From positions 1 to 44,423 of the forward strand of contig SFEX01000016.1 in NCBI GenBank assembly GCA_004557075.1: a DNA stretch of 44,423 nt. Reading direction: 5' to 3'. Below the pieces are notes generated by a model. It was not told the DNA's origin. It saw only the letters and a program-made list of their open reading frames with translations, and made no database searches. The position numbers were made by a program, and so were the translations under genes. This document shows, piece after piece, positions 15,363 through 23,804 of the stretch (position 1 is its first letter; every line of letters starts with the position of its first letter). Source of the stretch: Clostridiales bacterium. GTDB taxonomy: Bacteria > Bacillota > Clostridia > Oscillospirales > Oscillospiraceae.

Positions 15363-18137
15363 ATGTCATTTTTTGCTCTGTTGGAAACATTACTGATCGG
15401 GCCTATAAAGCTGATTTTTGAGATAATTTACGAGCTGTCAAGCAGATTCATCGGACATCCCGGCTTGGCGATAATAATGCTGAGCCTTATCATGAACATA
15501 CTTATCCTCCCGCTGTACCGGCGCGCAGACGCCATGCAGGAGGAGACGCGGGACGTGGAAGCAAAGCTTCATGACGGCGTAGTGCACATTAAAAAGACCT
15601 TCTCCGGCGATGAGCGGATGATGATCCTGCAAACCTACTACCGGCAGAACCACTATAAGCCCACGGATGTTTTAAACGGCTCTGTTTCCCTGCTTCTGGA
15701 GATCCCGTTTTTTATCGCGGCCTATCAGTTTCTCTCTCATCTCGAAATTTTAAACGGCGTCTCGCTGGGACCGATCAAAGACCTGGGCGCGCCTGACGGC
15801 TTGCTGGTCATTGGCGGCATGGCGATCAATGTCCTCCCGATCATCATGACGCTGATTAACTTCATTTCCAGTGCGCTGTACCTGAAGGGCTTTCCCATGA
15901 AAACAAAGGTGCAGATTTACGGAATGGCGCTGTTTTTCCTGATTTTCCTCTATGGCTCTCCGGCTTGCCTGGTATTTTATTGGACGCTGAACAATGTGTT
16001 TTCTCTTGTGAAAACCATTTTCTATAAGCTGAAAAATCCCCGCAAGGTACTTAGAATACTCACGGCGGCTATCGGACTGCTGCTTCTGGTCTACGGCATT
16101 TTTGCCTACCATCCGGTGTCTGTGAGAAGAAAAGCGTTTTTGATCGCAGTTGCTGTCCTGCTTATGCTTCCCACGATCGCCGCAATACTGAGAAGCAAAA
16201 TGCCTGTCCGGGATAATAAGGTACAGCCGAAGCCAAACCGTAAGGTTTTCCTCCTGAGCGCGGTATTCCTGACGGTTCTTATCGGCCTGCTGATACCCTC
16301 TACGTTTATCGCGGCGTCGCCTCAGGAGTTTGTTGATATTACATACTTCCGCAATCCTCTGTGGTATATTGCGAGCACGCTTTGCATGGCGGCCGGTACT
16401 TTCCTGGTCTGGATGAATGTAGTCTACTGGGTGGCAAGCCCCAAAGGTAAGACGGCTTTGACTAAGATAATGTGGATACTGTGCGGGGTCATGCTGGTAA
16501 ACTATATGTTCTTCGGCACAAACCTGGGCATAATTTCCGCGAATCTGCAATATGAGACCGGTCTGGCATTCACTCAGAAGGAACAGCTCATAAACCTTTT
16601 GGCGATGACCGCGGTTGTTGCGGTTATGTATATCTGTGTAAACAGGTGGGACCGTTTCAAGGTTGGAGTTCTGCTGACGGCGATCATAGCGCTGGGCGGT
16701 ATGTCAGTGATGCACATGGTGACTATAAAGGATTCTGTTGATGAAATAGAGCTCAGTAGCAGTGACAGAGTGCCGACCATCCAGCTCAGCAAAACGGGCA
16801 AAAACGTTGTCGTTATAATGCTCGACCGTGCGGTCAACGGCTATATTCCGTATTTCTTTAGTGAAAGGCCGGAGTTAGAGAAGCAGTTTGCCGGGTTTAC
16901 CTATTACGACAACACGATCTCCTTTGGAGAAAAGACCAATTTCGGCGCACCGGCTTTATTTGGGGGATATGAATATACCCCGGTGGAGATAAACAAGAGA
17001 GCTTCCGAACCTCTTGTCTCCAAGCACAATGAAGCCTTAAAGGTCATGCCCGTCCTGTTTGCCGAAAACGGCTATGAAGTCACGGTGTGTGATCCCACAT
17101 ATGCAAATTATCAGTGGATACCCGATCTGACGATCTTTGATGACTATCCCGATATAAAAACCTATATTACAAAGGGAAGATTCGGTGATCCCGCACAAAA
17201 AGAGCGGGTTATTAAAAACAACGACAGGAATTTCTTCTGCTTTGGCATCCTGAAGTCCATGCCGCTGTTTCTCCAGTCTACGATTTATGACAACGGCCGG
17301 TATATTCAGGCAGGACGCCCTTCCAACGAAGTGGTATACTCCACTCAAACCAGAGACGGTATGTCCGTGTCGTCAGGAATAGGCTCGAACTTTATGGATC
17401 CTTATAATGTCCTGTGCAGTCTGCCTGTGATGACGGAAATCACGGACAGCGGGGACAATACCTTCATGGTCATGACAAATGACACCACCCATGAGCCGAA
17501 TCTCCTTCAGGAGCCGGATTATACTCCCGCGATGAACATAGATAATACGGAGTACGACCTCGCGCATACGGACAGATTTACCTGCAACGGCAGAACCCTG
17601 AACATGCAAAGTGAGCTGCAGATGATCCATTATCAGACGAATATGGCAGCGATGATCCAGCTTGGCAAGTGGTTTGATTACCTGCGGGAAAACGACGTCT
17701 ATGACAACACCAGAATCATTATTGTTGCCGACCACGGACAACCGCTGGGAGATTTCGACGAACTGGTCATGGACGATGGCACAAATGACCTGAAAAATGT
17801 GGAGGGATATTATCCTCTGCTGCTGGTGAAGGATTTTGACAGCAGGGAATTTACAACGTCCCATGAATTTATGACCAATGCGGATGTCCCAACGCTTGCA
17901 ACGAAGGATCTCATTTCAAATCCGACAAATCCCTTTACCGGGAACGCGATCAACAGCAATGAGAAGACCGCCCACGATCAGTACATTATCATGTCTATGT
18001 TCTGGGATGTTACATCGAACAACGGCAACACATATGCGCCCGCTCCATGGGCCAGCGTCAAAGATGACCTTTGGAATAAAGACAACTGGACATTCTCTGA
18101 CGAGGAGCAGGTTCTGGCACAGCATGCACTGCCGTAA
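15363..18137 (+). CDS. Fusion: YidC/Oxa1-like membrane domain plus LtaS/sulfatase-like domain
   Basis: This 924-residue protein has three parts. Residues 1-225 match YidC/Oxa1, with GHPGLAIIMLSLIMNILILP, a charged hairpin loop and PACLVFYWTLNNVFSL. Residues about 230-460 hold seven more membrane segments. Residues about 478-915 form an alkaline-phosphatase-superfamily domain like LTA synthase, expected outside the membrane. Likely catalytic residues are Asp488 (VIMLDRAV), Thr525 (GEKTNFGAPALFGG), Asp707/His710 (NDTTHEP) and Asp790-His791 (VADHGQ), parallel to Glu255, Thr300, Asp475 and His476 of S. aureus LtaS. The arginine of the insertase groove is replaced by Asn45. It is the last gene of the operon and probably transfers phosphoglycerol or a phospho-alcohol to an envelope polymer. 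Confidence 0.8.
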   Translation: MSFFALLETLLIGPIKLIFEIIYELSSRFIGHPGLAIIMLSLIMNILILPLYRRADAMQEETRDVEAKLHDGVVHIKKTFSGDERMMILQTYYRQNHYKPTDVLNGSVSLLLEIPFFIAAYQFLSHLEILNGVSLGPIKDLGAPDGLLVIGGMAINVLPIIMTLINFISSALYLKGFPMKTKVQIYGMALFFLIFLYGSPACLVFYWTLNNVFSLVKTIFYKLKNPRKVLRILTAAIGLLLLVYGIFAYHPVSVRRKAFLIAVAVLLMLPTIAAILRSKMPVRDNKVQPKPNRKVFLLSAVFLTVLIGLLIPSTFIAASPQEFVDITYFRNPLWYIASTLCMAAGTFLVWMNVVYWVASPKGKTALTKIMWILCGVMLVNYMFFGTNLGIISANLQYETGLAFTQKEQLINLLAMTAVVAVMYICVNRWDRFKVGVLLTAIIALGGMSVMHMVTIKDSVDEIELSSSDRVPTIQLSKTGKNVVVIMLDRAVNGYIPYFFSERPELEKQFAGFTYYDNTISFGEKTNFGAPALFGGYEYTPVEINKRASEPLVSKHNEALKVMPVLFAENGYEVTVCDPTYANYQWIPDLTIFDDYPDIKTYITKGRFGDPAQKERVIKNNDRNFFCFGILKSMPLFLQSTIYDNGRYIQAGRPSNEVVYSTQTRDGMSVSSGIGSNFMDPYNVLCSLPVMTEITDSGDNTFMVMTNDTTHEPNLLQEPDYTPAMNIDNTEYDLAHTDRFTCNGRTLNMQSELQMIHYQTNMAAMIQLGKWFDYLRENDVYDNTRIIIVADHGQPLGDFDELVMDDGTNDLKNVEGYYPLLLVKDFDSREFTTSHEFMTNADVPTLATKDLISNPTNPFTGNAINSNEKTAHDQYIIMSMFWDVTSNNGNTYAPAPWASVKDDLWNKDNWTFSDEEQVLAQHALP

Positions 18138-18167
18138 TACTATTCTTTGCTTAGGCTGAAAATATGA

Positions 18168-18197
18168 CAGGAGCTTTCCGTTTTCGGAAAGCTCCTG
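18168..18197 (+). terminator. Terminator of the teichoic-acid-like operon
   Basis: A 13-bp perfect stem (CAGGAGCTTTCCG/CGGAAAGCTCCTG) with a TTTT loop is followed by TTTTG. Confidence 0.85.
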
Positions 18198-18238
18198 TTT
18201 TGTACAAAATAAACGACCAACCAGAGAAGAATGATTGC

Positions 18239-18425
18239 TAAGTGATATATCCTTCGGATGTGAAATAGCTACATTTTAATGATATATCGCTTATGCGATA
18301 TGATATACGCAACGACAAATCAAACGTCCCGAAGGGACACCATACGTTTTCACTATTCACTATTACCTATTACTTCCCCAAAATCGCCCCTAAGAATTTA
18401 GTGAAGAGTGAATAGTGAAGAAGTA
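18239..18425. repeat. AT-rich intergenic repeat-like element next to the tRNA
   Basis: The stretch contains small hairpins (TATCGC-TTAT-GCGATA at 18285-18300; GTCCC-GAA-GGGAC at 18326-18338). It also holds a 13-bp inverted repeat TTCACTATTCACT (18349-18361) and AGTGAATAGTGAA (18407-18419), with related tandem-like TATTAC/GTAATA words beside it. There is no open reading frame. It resembles dispersed repeats that surround tRNAs in gut Clostridia (from memory), and may be a MITE-like relic. Confidence 0.45.
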
Positions 18426-18431
18426 ATAAGT

Positions 18432-18469
18432 AAAAATCGACAAGCACCATTTAGTGCTTGTCGATTTTT
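18432..18469 (-). terminator. Terminator of the tRNA-Leu gene
   Basis: A 16-bp perfect stem (AAAAATCGACAAGCAC with GTGCTTGTCGATTTTT) has a six-base loop. It starts at the encoded CCA end of the tRNA and ends in T residues on the minus strand. Confidence 0.85.
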
Positions 18470-18553
18470 GGTGCGAGAGAGGAGACTTGAACTCCCACGT
18501 CGGTTGACACACGCCCCTCAAACGTGCCTGTCTACCTGTTCCAGCACTCTCGC
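18469..18553 (-). tRNA. tRNA-Leu, anticodon GAG
   Basis: On the minus strand the acceptor arms GCGAGAG and CTCTCGC enclose a class II tRNA with a long variable arm. The anticodon stem is CACGT/GCGTG with loop TTGAGGG, giving GAG, which reads CTC/CTT leucine codons. The T arm is GGGAG-TTCAAGT-CTCCT. The discriminator A and CCA are encoded (18469-18472). The D region GGAACAGGTAGAC is typical of leucine tRNAs. Confidence 0.93.
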
Positions 18554-18602
18554 ATATCCTTTTTTAAAGGCAAGAGTTATTATAGCAGAGAAACTGAGAA
18601 TG

Positions 18603-19820
18603 TCAAGAATTAATTTTAAATTTTTCTTCCTTTCCGATATAAACTGCTGTAAACGCCGCCGTGAGCAGCAGCGCGATGAGCATAAGCACGCCGCCGACAC
18701 GGGGCGCGACGAGGTAATGGAGGGATAAATACGCATAGTAGCAGTGCAAGGATGCAAGCTCTGCCAGCAGCGGAACGGGGAAGAAGCGCCAATCCCGGAA
18801 AGCAAGAACGAGCGCGAGCACGCCGGGGATATAAAAGTACCTGTCGTGCATGTGCGGAAGCAGATAGGGGATACCCATGGCAAGCAGCAGGGCAAAGCCG
18901 AGGATCACCGTATCATCAAGCTCTTTGCGCTTTACTGCGGCGATAATGTAAGCCGCGAATACAAGGCAAAATGCCGCCGCGATCAGAAGCTCCGGCCAGA
19001 TTCCGACGTCCTCTCCCCACTGAAACATGCTCGTCAGGGAGGGGGCGTTGTAATTCATTGCGCTTCCGACGGTTTCGGCCTGAGAGAAATACAGCGTCAT
19101 CGTCTCCCAAAACGGCCTTCCGGCGATGACGACAGGCAGCATGAACACTGCGTATGCGGCGGGGAAGATAAGAAGCTGGCGCCACTTTATCTTTTTCGCA
19201 AGCAGAAGGATGAAAAACACGGGGATGACAAAAACCGCCTGAAGCTTAAAGGCAAGGCAGGACGCGAGCGAGACCATGGCGCCCGCGCCCTTGCCGCTCA
19301 GACCGAGATACAGAGCCAAGATTCCGAAAAAGGCGTATATGCTGTCGCACTGGCCCCAGTATGCGCTGTTCAGGACAACGGTGGGGAGGTACAGCACAGC
19401 GAAGAATACTCCGAGCAGCCGCGCCTTGCTGTCGGTATAAAGCCCCAGCAGCTTCATGCATGCCCATGCGAACAGCACGTCAAATAAAATCGACAGCAGC
19501 TTGATGAGATAAAGCTCCGGGATATCAAAATACGAAAACAGCGCGAGGAAGTACAAATACGGCGGATTGTAATTTCCGATGGGATAGCGCAGTGCGGCAA
19601 AGCCGCCGTTATCGCGGAAAAACTGAGTCCACGGTGAGAGGAAGGCTATGTAATCGCCGCTTTCATAATTGCGCAGTGCAGCTCTTATGGCAAGCGCCAG
19701 CGCGGTGAGCACGAAAGCGGCGATAAACAGCGTTTTATTTTCAAAAATCTTTTCCCGCTTCAAAAGCAGAAGCGCCAGCGCGAATATTGCAAGCAGACAA
19801 ACGGCCATAAAAATGTTCAT
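18603..19820 (-). CDS. GT-C type polytopic glycosyltransferase (Gpi18-like)
   Basis: This 405-residue protein has about ten to eleven membrane segments. Motifs include DYIAFLSPWTQFFRDNGG in the first external loop (an acidic site typical of GT-C enzymes), NSAYWGQCDSIYAFF, and PHMHDRYFYIPG near the C-terminus. These resemble bacterial relatives of Gpi18/PIG-V mannosyltransferases (COG5542 type), which use lipid-linked sugars at the outer membrane face. I chose the ATG at 19820, where GGAGAG precedes it by about 6 bases. It is transcribed toward the tRNA-Leu gene and divergent from rpoB. The sugar and acceptor are unknown; a role in surface glycosylation fits. Confidence 0.75.
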   Translation of the reverse strand: MNIFMAVCLLAIFALALLLLKREKIFENKTLFIAAFVLTALALAIRAALRNYESGDYIAFLSPWTQFFRDNGGFAALRYPIGNYNPPYLYFLALFSYFDIPELYLIKLLSILFDVLFAWACMKLLGLYTDSKARLLGVFFAVLYLPTVVLNSAYWGQCDSIYAFFGILALYLGLSGKGAGAMVSLASCLAFKLQAVFVIPVFFILLLAKKIKWRQLLIFPAAYAVFMLPVVIAGRPFWETMTLYFSQAETVGSAMNYNAPSLTSMFQWGEDVGIWPELLIAAAFCLVFAAYIIAAVKRKELDDTVILGFALLLAMGIPYLLPHMHDRYFYIPGVLALVLAFRDWRFFPVPLLAELASLHCYYAYLSLHYLVAPRVGGVLMLIALLLTAAFTAVYIGKEEKFKINS

Positions 19821-19897
19821 ATACTCTCCAAACAGACAAAAAAGCGGCTGCCCGATTATAGCAACCGCCGAAAAATTCAAATTTCACAAAATATTTC

Positions 19898-19927
19898 TTG
19901 ACATAGCTATATACATAATGATAAAAT
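19898..19927 (+). promoter_or_regulatory. Promoter of rpoBC
   Basis: TTGACA (19898-19903), an 18-base spacer, and TAAAAT (19922-19927). It gives a leader of about 140 bases. Confidence 0.65.
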
Positions 19928-19951
19928 AACTTGCTATGTTTCCATATGGCA

Positions 19952-19973
19952 AAACGCTGGCACCCCAGCGTTT
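19952..19973 (+). promoter_or_regulatory. Leader hairpin before rpoB
   Basis: Perfect 9-bp arms AAACGCTGG/CCAGCGTTT with a CACC loop lie in the rpoB leader. There is no long T run, so it is a weak terminator at best. It could be an attenuator or an RNA-stability element. Confidence 0.4.
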
Positions 19974-20076
19974 ACAATCACAATATACCATCAACCCGGC
20001 GTAAATACAACACCGAGGCGGCCAAATTCAACAACTGCCCCGGGCGTTTCAAACTGCGATTAAGGAGTGTGTGCCA

Positions 20077-23000
20077 ATGCCAAAAGATGTTCTCTACGGC
20101 AAAACTCTCAGAAAGAGCTTTGCAAGATACGAAGAGATTCAGGACATGCCCAACCTGCTGGAGATCCAGAAAAAGAGCTATAAGTGGTTTCTGGAGACCG
20201 GTCTGCGCGAGGTGTTCAGGGATACCGACGCTGTGACCGATTACTCCGGAAATCTTGAGCTGAGCTTCGTCGATTACTCGATGGACGAGAAGCCCAAGTA
20301 TTCCGAGGAGGAGTGCAAGGCCCGCGATGCGACGTATGCAGCGCCGCTGAAGGTCAGCGTACGCCTGCGCAACCTTGAGACTGAGGAGATCAAGGAGCAG
20401 GAGATATTCATGGGCGATTTCCCGCTCATGACCGCCGGCGGCACCTTTATTATAAACGGCGCCGAGCGCGTTATCGTATCTCAGATCGTCCGCTCTCCCG
20501 GCGTGTACTATGATAAGACCACCGACCGCAGCATGACAAGCCTTTATGCCGCGACCGTCATCCCTTATCACGGCGCATGGCTGGAGTACGAGACCGACGC
20601 AAACGACGTTTTCTATGTCCGCATCGATAAAAACCGCAAGCTGCCCATCACATGGTTCCTCAAGGCCATGGGACGCTACGATGAGACAAAGCCCGAAACA
20701 TGGCTCTCCTGCACTCCCGACACCATAGTCGGTGCAACCACGAACGAGCGCCTGAAGGAGATTTTTGGCGACGATGAGCGCATAAACGTCACCATCGACA
20801 AGGATACCACCACCAGCCGTGACGAGTGCCTGATTGAGATATACCGCAAGCTCCGCCCGGGCGATCCCCCCACTGTTGAGAGCGCCGAGGCGCTGCTTGA
20901 CAGCCTGTTCTTTGACCGCCGCCGCTATGACATCTCAAATGTCGGACGCTATAAGTTCAATAAGAAGCTTGCTCTGCGTACCCGTATTGTGGGCTTTACG
21001 CTGGCAATGCCTGTTGCCGACCCGCGCACGGGCGAGATAATCGCCGACGAGGGCGAAGTCATCTCCCGCGAGAAGGCCGAGCTTATTGACGAAGCCGGAG
21101 TAGTGGACGTGTATCTGAACGTTGACGGTAAGACCGTCCGCGTGTTCTCAAACGGCATGGTTCCCCTCGGCAGCATGGTCGATTTCGACCCCGAGGAGCT
21201 GGGCATCAAGGAAAAGGTGCGCGGCATCGTGCTCAAATCGCTTATGGAGCAGTACGAGGGCGACGCTCTCAAGGAGGCCATTCTTGAGAATATCGACCTG
21301 CTTATACCCAAGCACATCGTCGTTGACGATATGTTTGCCTCCGTAAACTACCTCAACTGCCTTGCTTACGGCATAGGCGAGAAGGACGATATCGACCATC
21401 TCGGCAACCGCCGCGTTCGCTGTGTCGGCGAGCTGCTTCAGAACCAGTTCCGCATCGGCTTCTCCCGCATGGAGCGCGTTATCCGCGAGAGAATGACCCT
21501 TCAGGATCTGGACATCGTAACGCCGCAGAGCCTCATAAATATCCGCCCTGTCACGGCGGCTATCAAGGAGTTTTTCGGCTCAAGCCCGCTGTCCCAGTTC
21601 ATGGATCAGACAAACCCGCTCTCCGAACTTACCCATAAGCGCCGTATGTCCGCCCTCGGCCCCGGCGGCCTGAGCCGCGAGCGCGCGTCCTTTGACGTGC
21701 GTGACGTTCACTACAGCCACTACGGCCGTCTGTGTCCGATAGAGACTCCTGAAGGCCCCAACATCGGCCTTATCTCCTACCTTGCATCGTATGCAAGAGC
21801 CAATGAGTACGGCTTCCTCGTAGCGCCCTTCCAGAAGGTCGAAAAGGGCACCTGCCGCGTGACCGATCAGGTGGACTACCTGACCGCGGACATGGAGGAT
21901 AACTACATCGTCGCTCCCGCGACCGAGCCGCGCGACGAAAACGGCTGCCTTGTCAATAAGCGTATCACCTGCCGTCACCGCGACGAGATCATCGAGGTCG
22001 ACCGTGAGCGCGTTGATTATATCGACATCAGCCCGAGAATGATGGTTTCCATTGCAACCGCAATGATCCCCTTCCTCGAAAACGACGACGCAAACCGTGC
22101 CCTGATGGGCGCGAACATGCAGCGTCAGGCGGTGCCTCTGATGGTAACTCAGGCTCCTATCGTTGCGACCGGCATCGAGCATAAGTGCGCTGTAGACTCC
22201 GGCGTCGTGATCCTTGCCGAGGATGATGGCGAGGTCATACGCTCTGACGCGCAGAACATCACCGTCAGATACGACAGCGGCGATATAAAGAGCTATAAGC
22301 TTATAAAGTTTGCCCGTTCCAACCAGGGCACATGCGTAAACCAGAGACCCATCGTGTCTCTCGGCGACCGCGTGAACAAGGGCGATGTTATCGCCGATGG
22401 CCCCAGCACCAGCCAGGGCGAGATTTCCCTCGGCAAGAACGTGCTGGTCGGCTTCATGACATGGGAAGGCTACAACTACGAGGACGCTATCCTCATAAAT
22501 GAACGCCTTGTCATGGAGGACGTTTTCACCTCCATCCATGTTGAGGAATATGAGTGCGATGCGCGTGATACGAAGCTCGGGCCCGAGGAGATCACCCGCG
22601 ATATCCCCGGTGTCGGCGACGACGCTCTGAAATATCTCGACGAGCGCGGCATAATTACCGTCGGCGCGGAGGTTCGCGCCGGAGATATCCTTGTCGGCAA
22701 GGTCACGCCCAAGGGCGAGACCGATCTGACCGCTGAGGAGAGACTGCTTCGCGCGATCTTCGGCGAGAAGGCGAGAGAAGTGCGCGACACCTCGCTTAAA
22801 GTACCCCACGGCGAGAGCGGCATAATCGTCGACGTTAAGGTGTTCACCCGCGAAAACGGCGATGAGATGAGCCCCGGTGTCAACGAGGTCGTTCGCGTCT
22901 ACATTGCGCAGAAGCGCAAGATCTCCGTCGGCGATAAGATGGCCGGACGTCACGGCAACAAGGGCGTTGTATCGCGCATACTGCCGCGCGAGGATATGCC

Positions 23001-23802
23001 TTATCTGCCCGACGGCACGCCGCTTGATATAGTCCTCAATCCTCTGGGCGTTCCTTCCCGAATGAATATCGGGCAGGTGCTCGAGGTTCACCTCGGCTAT
23101 GCGGCTCAGGCTTTAGGCTGGAAAGTCGCAACCCCGATTTTCAACGGCGCGAACGAGGAGACCATACGCGATACCCTGCGTCAGGCGGGACTTCGCGAGG
23201 ACGGCAAGAGCGAGCTGTACGACGGCCGCACCGGCAAGAAATTTGATAACGACGTAACTGTCGGCTGGGTGTACTTCCTGAAGCTGCACCACCTTGTCGA
23301 CGATAAGATCCATGCCCGCAGCACCGGCCCCTACAGCCTTGTAACTCAGCAGCCTCTCGGCGGCAAGGCTCAGTTCGGCGGCCAGCGCTTCGGAGAAATG
23401 GAAGTATGGGCTCTCGAGGCCTACGGCGCGGCGTATACTCTTCAGGAGATCCTGACCGTCAAGTCCGACGATGTTACGGGCCGCGTCCGCACCTATGAGA
23501 GCATTGTCAAGGGCAACAACATCCCGCAGCCGGGCGTACCGGAATCGTTCAAGGTTCTTGTCAAGGAGCTGCAGTCGCTGTGTCTTGATATCCGCGTTCT
23601 CGATAAGGACGGACAGGAGATAGAGCTCAAGGACGACGATGACGACGAGTTTGTTCCCAAGATGAAAGACGATATGTTTGAAACCTTCGACAGCGACTCC
23701 GATATAGAATCCGAGGGCTACAGCATCGAGGACATCCCCGAGAGCGACGATGACGATTTCGGTTTCGACACATCCGATGACTACAGTGAGGAGGATGAAT
23801 AA
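20077..23802 (+). CDS. rpoB: RNA polymerase beta subunit
   Basis: This 1241-residue protein is the beta subunit of RNA polymerase. The rifampicin-site region contains LSQFMDQTNPLSELTHKRR and MSALGPGGLSRERASFDVRD, followed by CPIETPEGPNIGLI. The C-terminal core has GDKMAGRHGNKGVVSRILP and the segment GGQRFGEMEVWALEAYGA. The last 60 residues are strongly acidic (DDDDDEF to DDYSEEDE). The ATG at 20077 has AAGGAG 9 bases upstream; a GTG at 20071 lies between them and is less likely. rplJ/rplL do not precede the gene, and rpoC follows after 2 bases. Confidence 0.98.
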   Translation: MPKDVLYGKTLRKSFARYEEIQDMPNLLEIQKKSYKWFLETGLREVFRDTDAVTDYSGNLELSFVDYSMDEKPKYSEEECKARDATYAAPLKVSVRLRNLETEEIKEQEIFMGDFPLMTAGGTFIINGAERVIVSQIVRSPGVYYDKTTDRSMTSLYAATVIPYHGAWLEYETDANDVFYVRIDKNRKLPITWFLKAMGRYDETKPETWLSCTPDTIVGATTNERLKEIFGDDERINVTIDKDTTTSRDECLIEIYRKLRPGDPPTVESAEALLDSLFFDRRRYDISNVGRYKFNKKLALRTRIVGFTLAMPVADPRTGEIIADEGEVISREKAELIDEAGVVDVYLNVDGKTVRVFSNGMVPLGSMVDFDPEELGIKEKVRGIVLKSLMEQYEGDALKEAILENIDLLIPKHIVVDDMFASVNYLNCLAYGIGEKDDIDHLGNRRVRCVGELLQNQFRIGFSRMERVIRERMTLQDLDIVTPQSLINIRPVTAAIKEFFGSSPLSQFMDQTNPLSELTHKRRMSALGPGGLSRERASFDVRDVHYSHYGRLCPIETPEGPNIGLISYLASYARANEYGFLVAPFQKVEKGTCRVTDQVDYLTADMEDNYIVAPATEPRDENGCLVNKRITCRHRDEIIEVDRERVDYIDISPRMMVSIATAMIPFLENDDANRALMGANMQRQAVPLMVTQAPIVATGIEHKCAVDSGVVILAEDDGEVIRSDAQNITVRYDSGDIKSYKLIKFARSNQGTCVNQRPIVSLGDRVNKGDVIADGPSTSQGEISLGKNVLVGFMTWEGYNYEDAILINERLVMEDVFTSIHVEEYECDARDTKLGPEEITRDIPGVGDDALKYLDERGIITVGAEVRAGDILVGKVTPKGETDLTAEERLLRAIFGEKAREVRDTSLKVPHGESGIIVDVKVFTRENGDEMSPGVNEVVRVYIAQKRKISVGDKMAGRHGNKGVVSRILPREDMPYLPDGTPLDIVLNPLGVPSRMNIGQVLEVHLGYAAQALGWKVATPIFNGANEETIRDTLRQAGLREDGKSELYDGRTGKKFDNDVTVGWVYFLKLHHLVDDKIHARSTGPYSLVTQQPLGGKAQFGGQRFGEMEVWALEAYGAAYTLQEILTVKSDDVTGRVRTYESIVKGNNIPQPGVPESFKVLVKELQSLCLDIRVLDKDGQEIELKDDDDDEFVPKMKDDMFETFDSDSDIESEGYSIEDIPESDDDDFGFDTSDDYSEEDE

Positions 23803-23804
23803 TA

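Noticed and set aside
21570..21670. Proline in the RpoB rifampicin region (SSPLSQ where E. coli has SSQLSQ) as a resistance mark
   Set aside because: The key residues of the site (Asp, His and Ser equivalents of 516, 526 and 531) are the sensitive type, and the proline is likely natural variation in Clostridia.
21580..23091. Long minus-strand open frames inside rpoB and rpoC (for example 503 and 499 codons)
   Set aside because: They are antisense shadows of highly biased, GC-rich coding sequence. They have no ribosome sites and no family resemblance.
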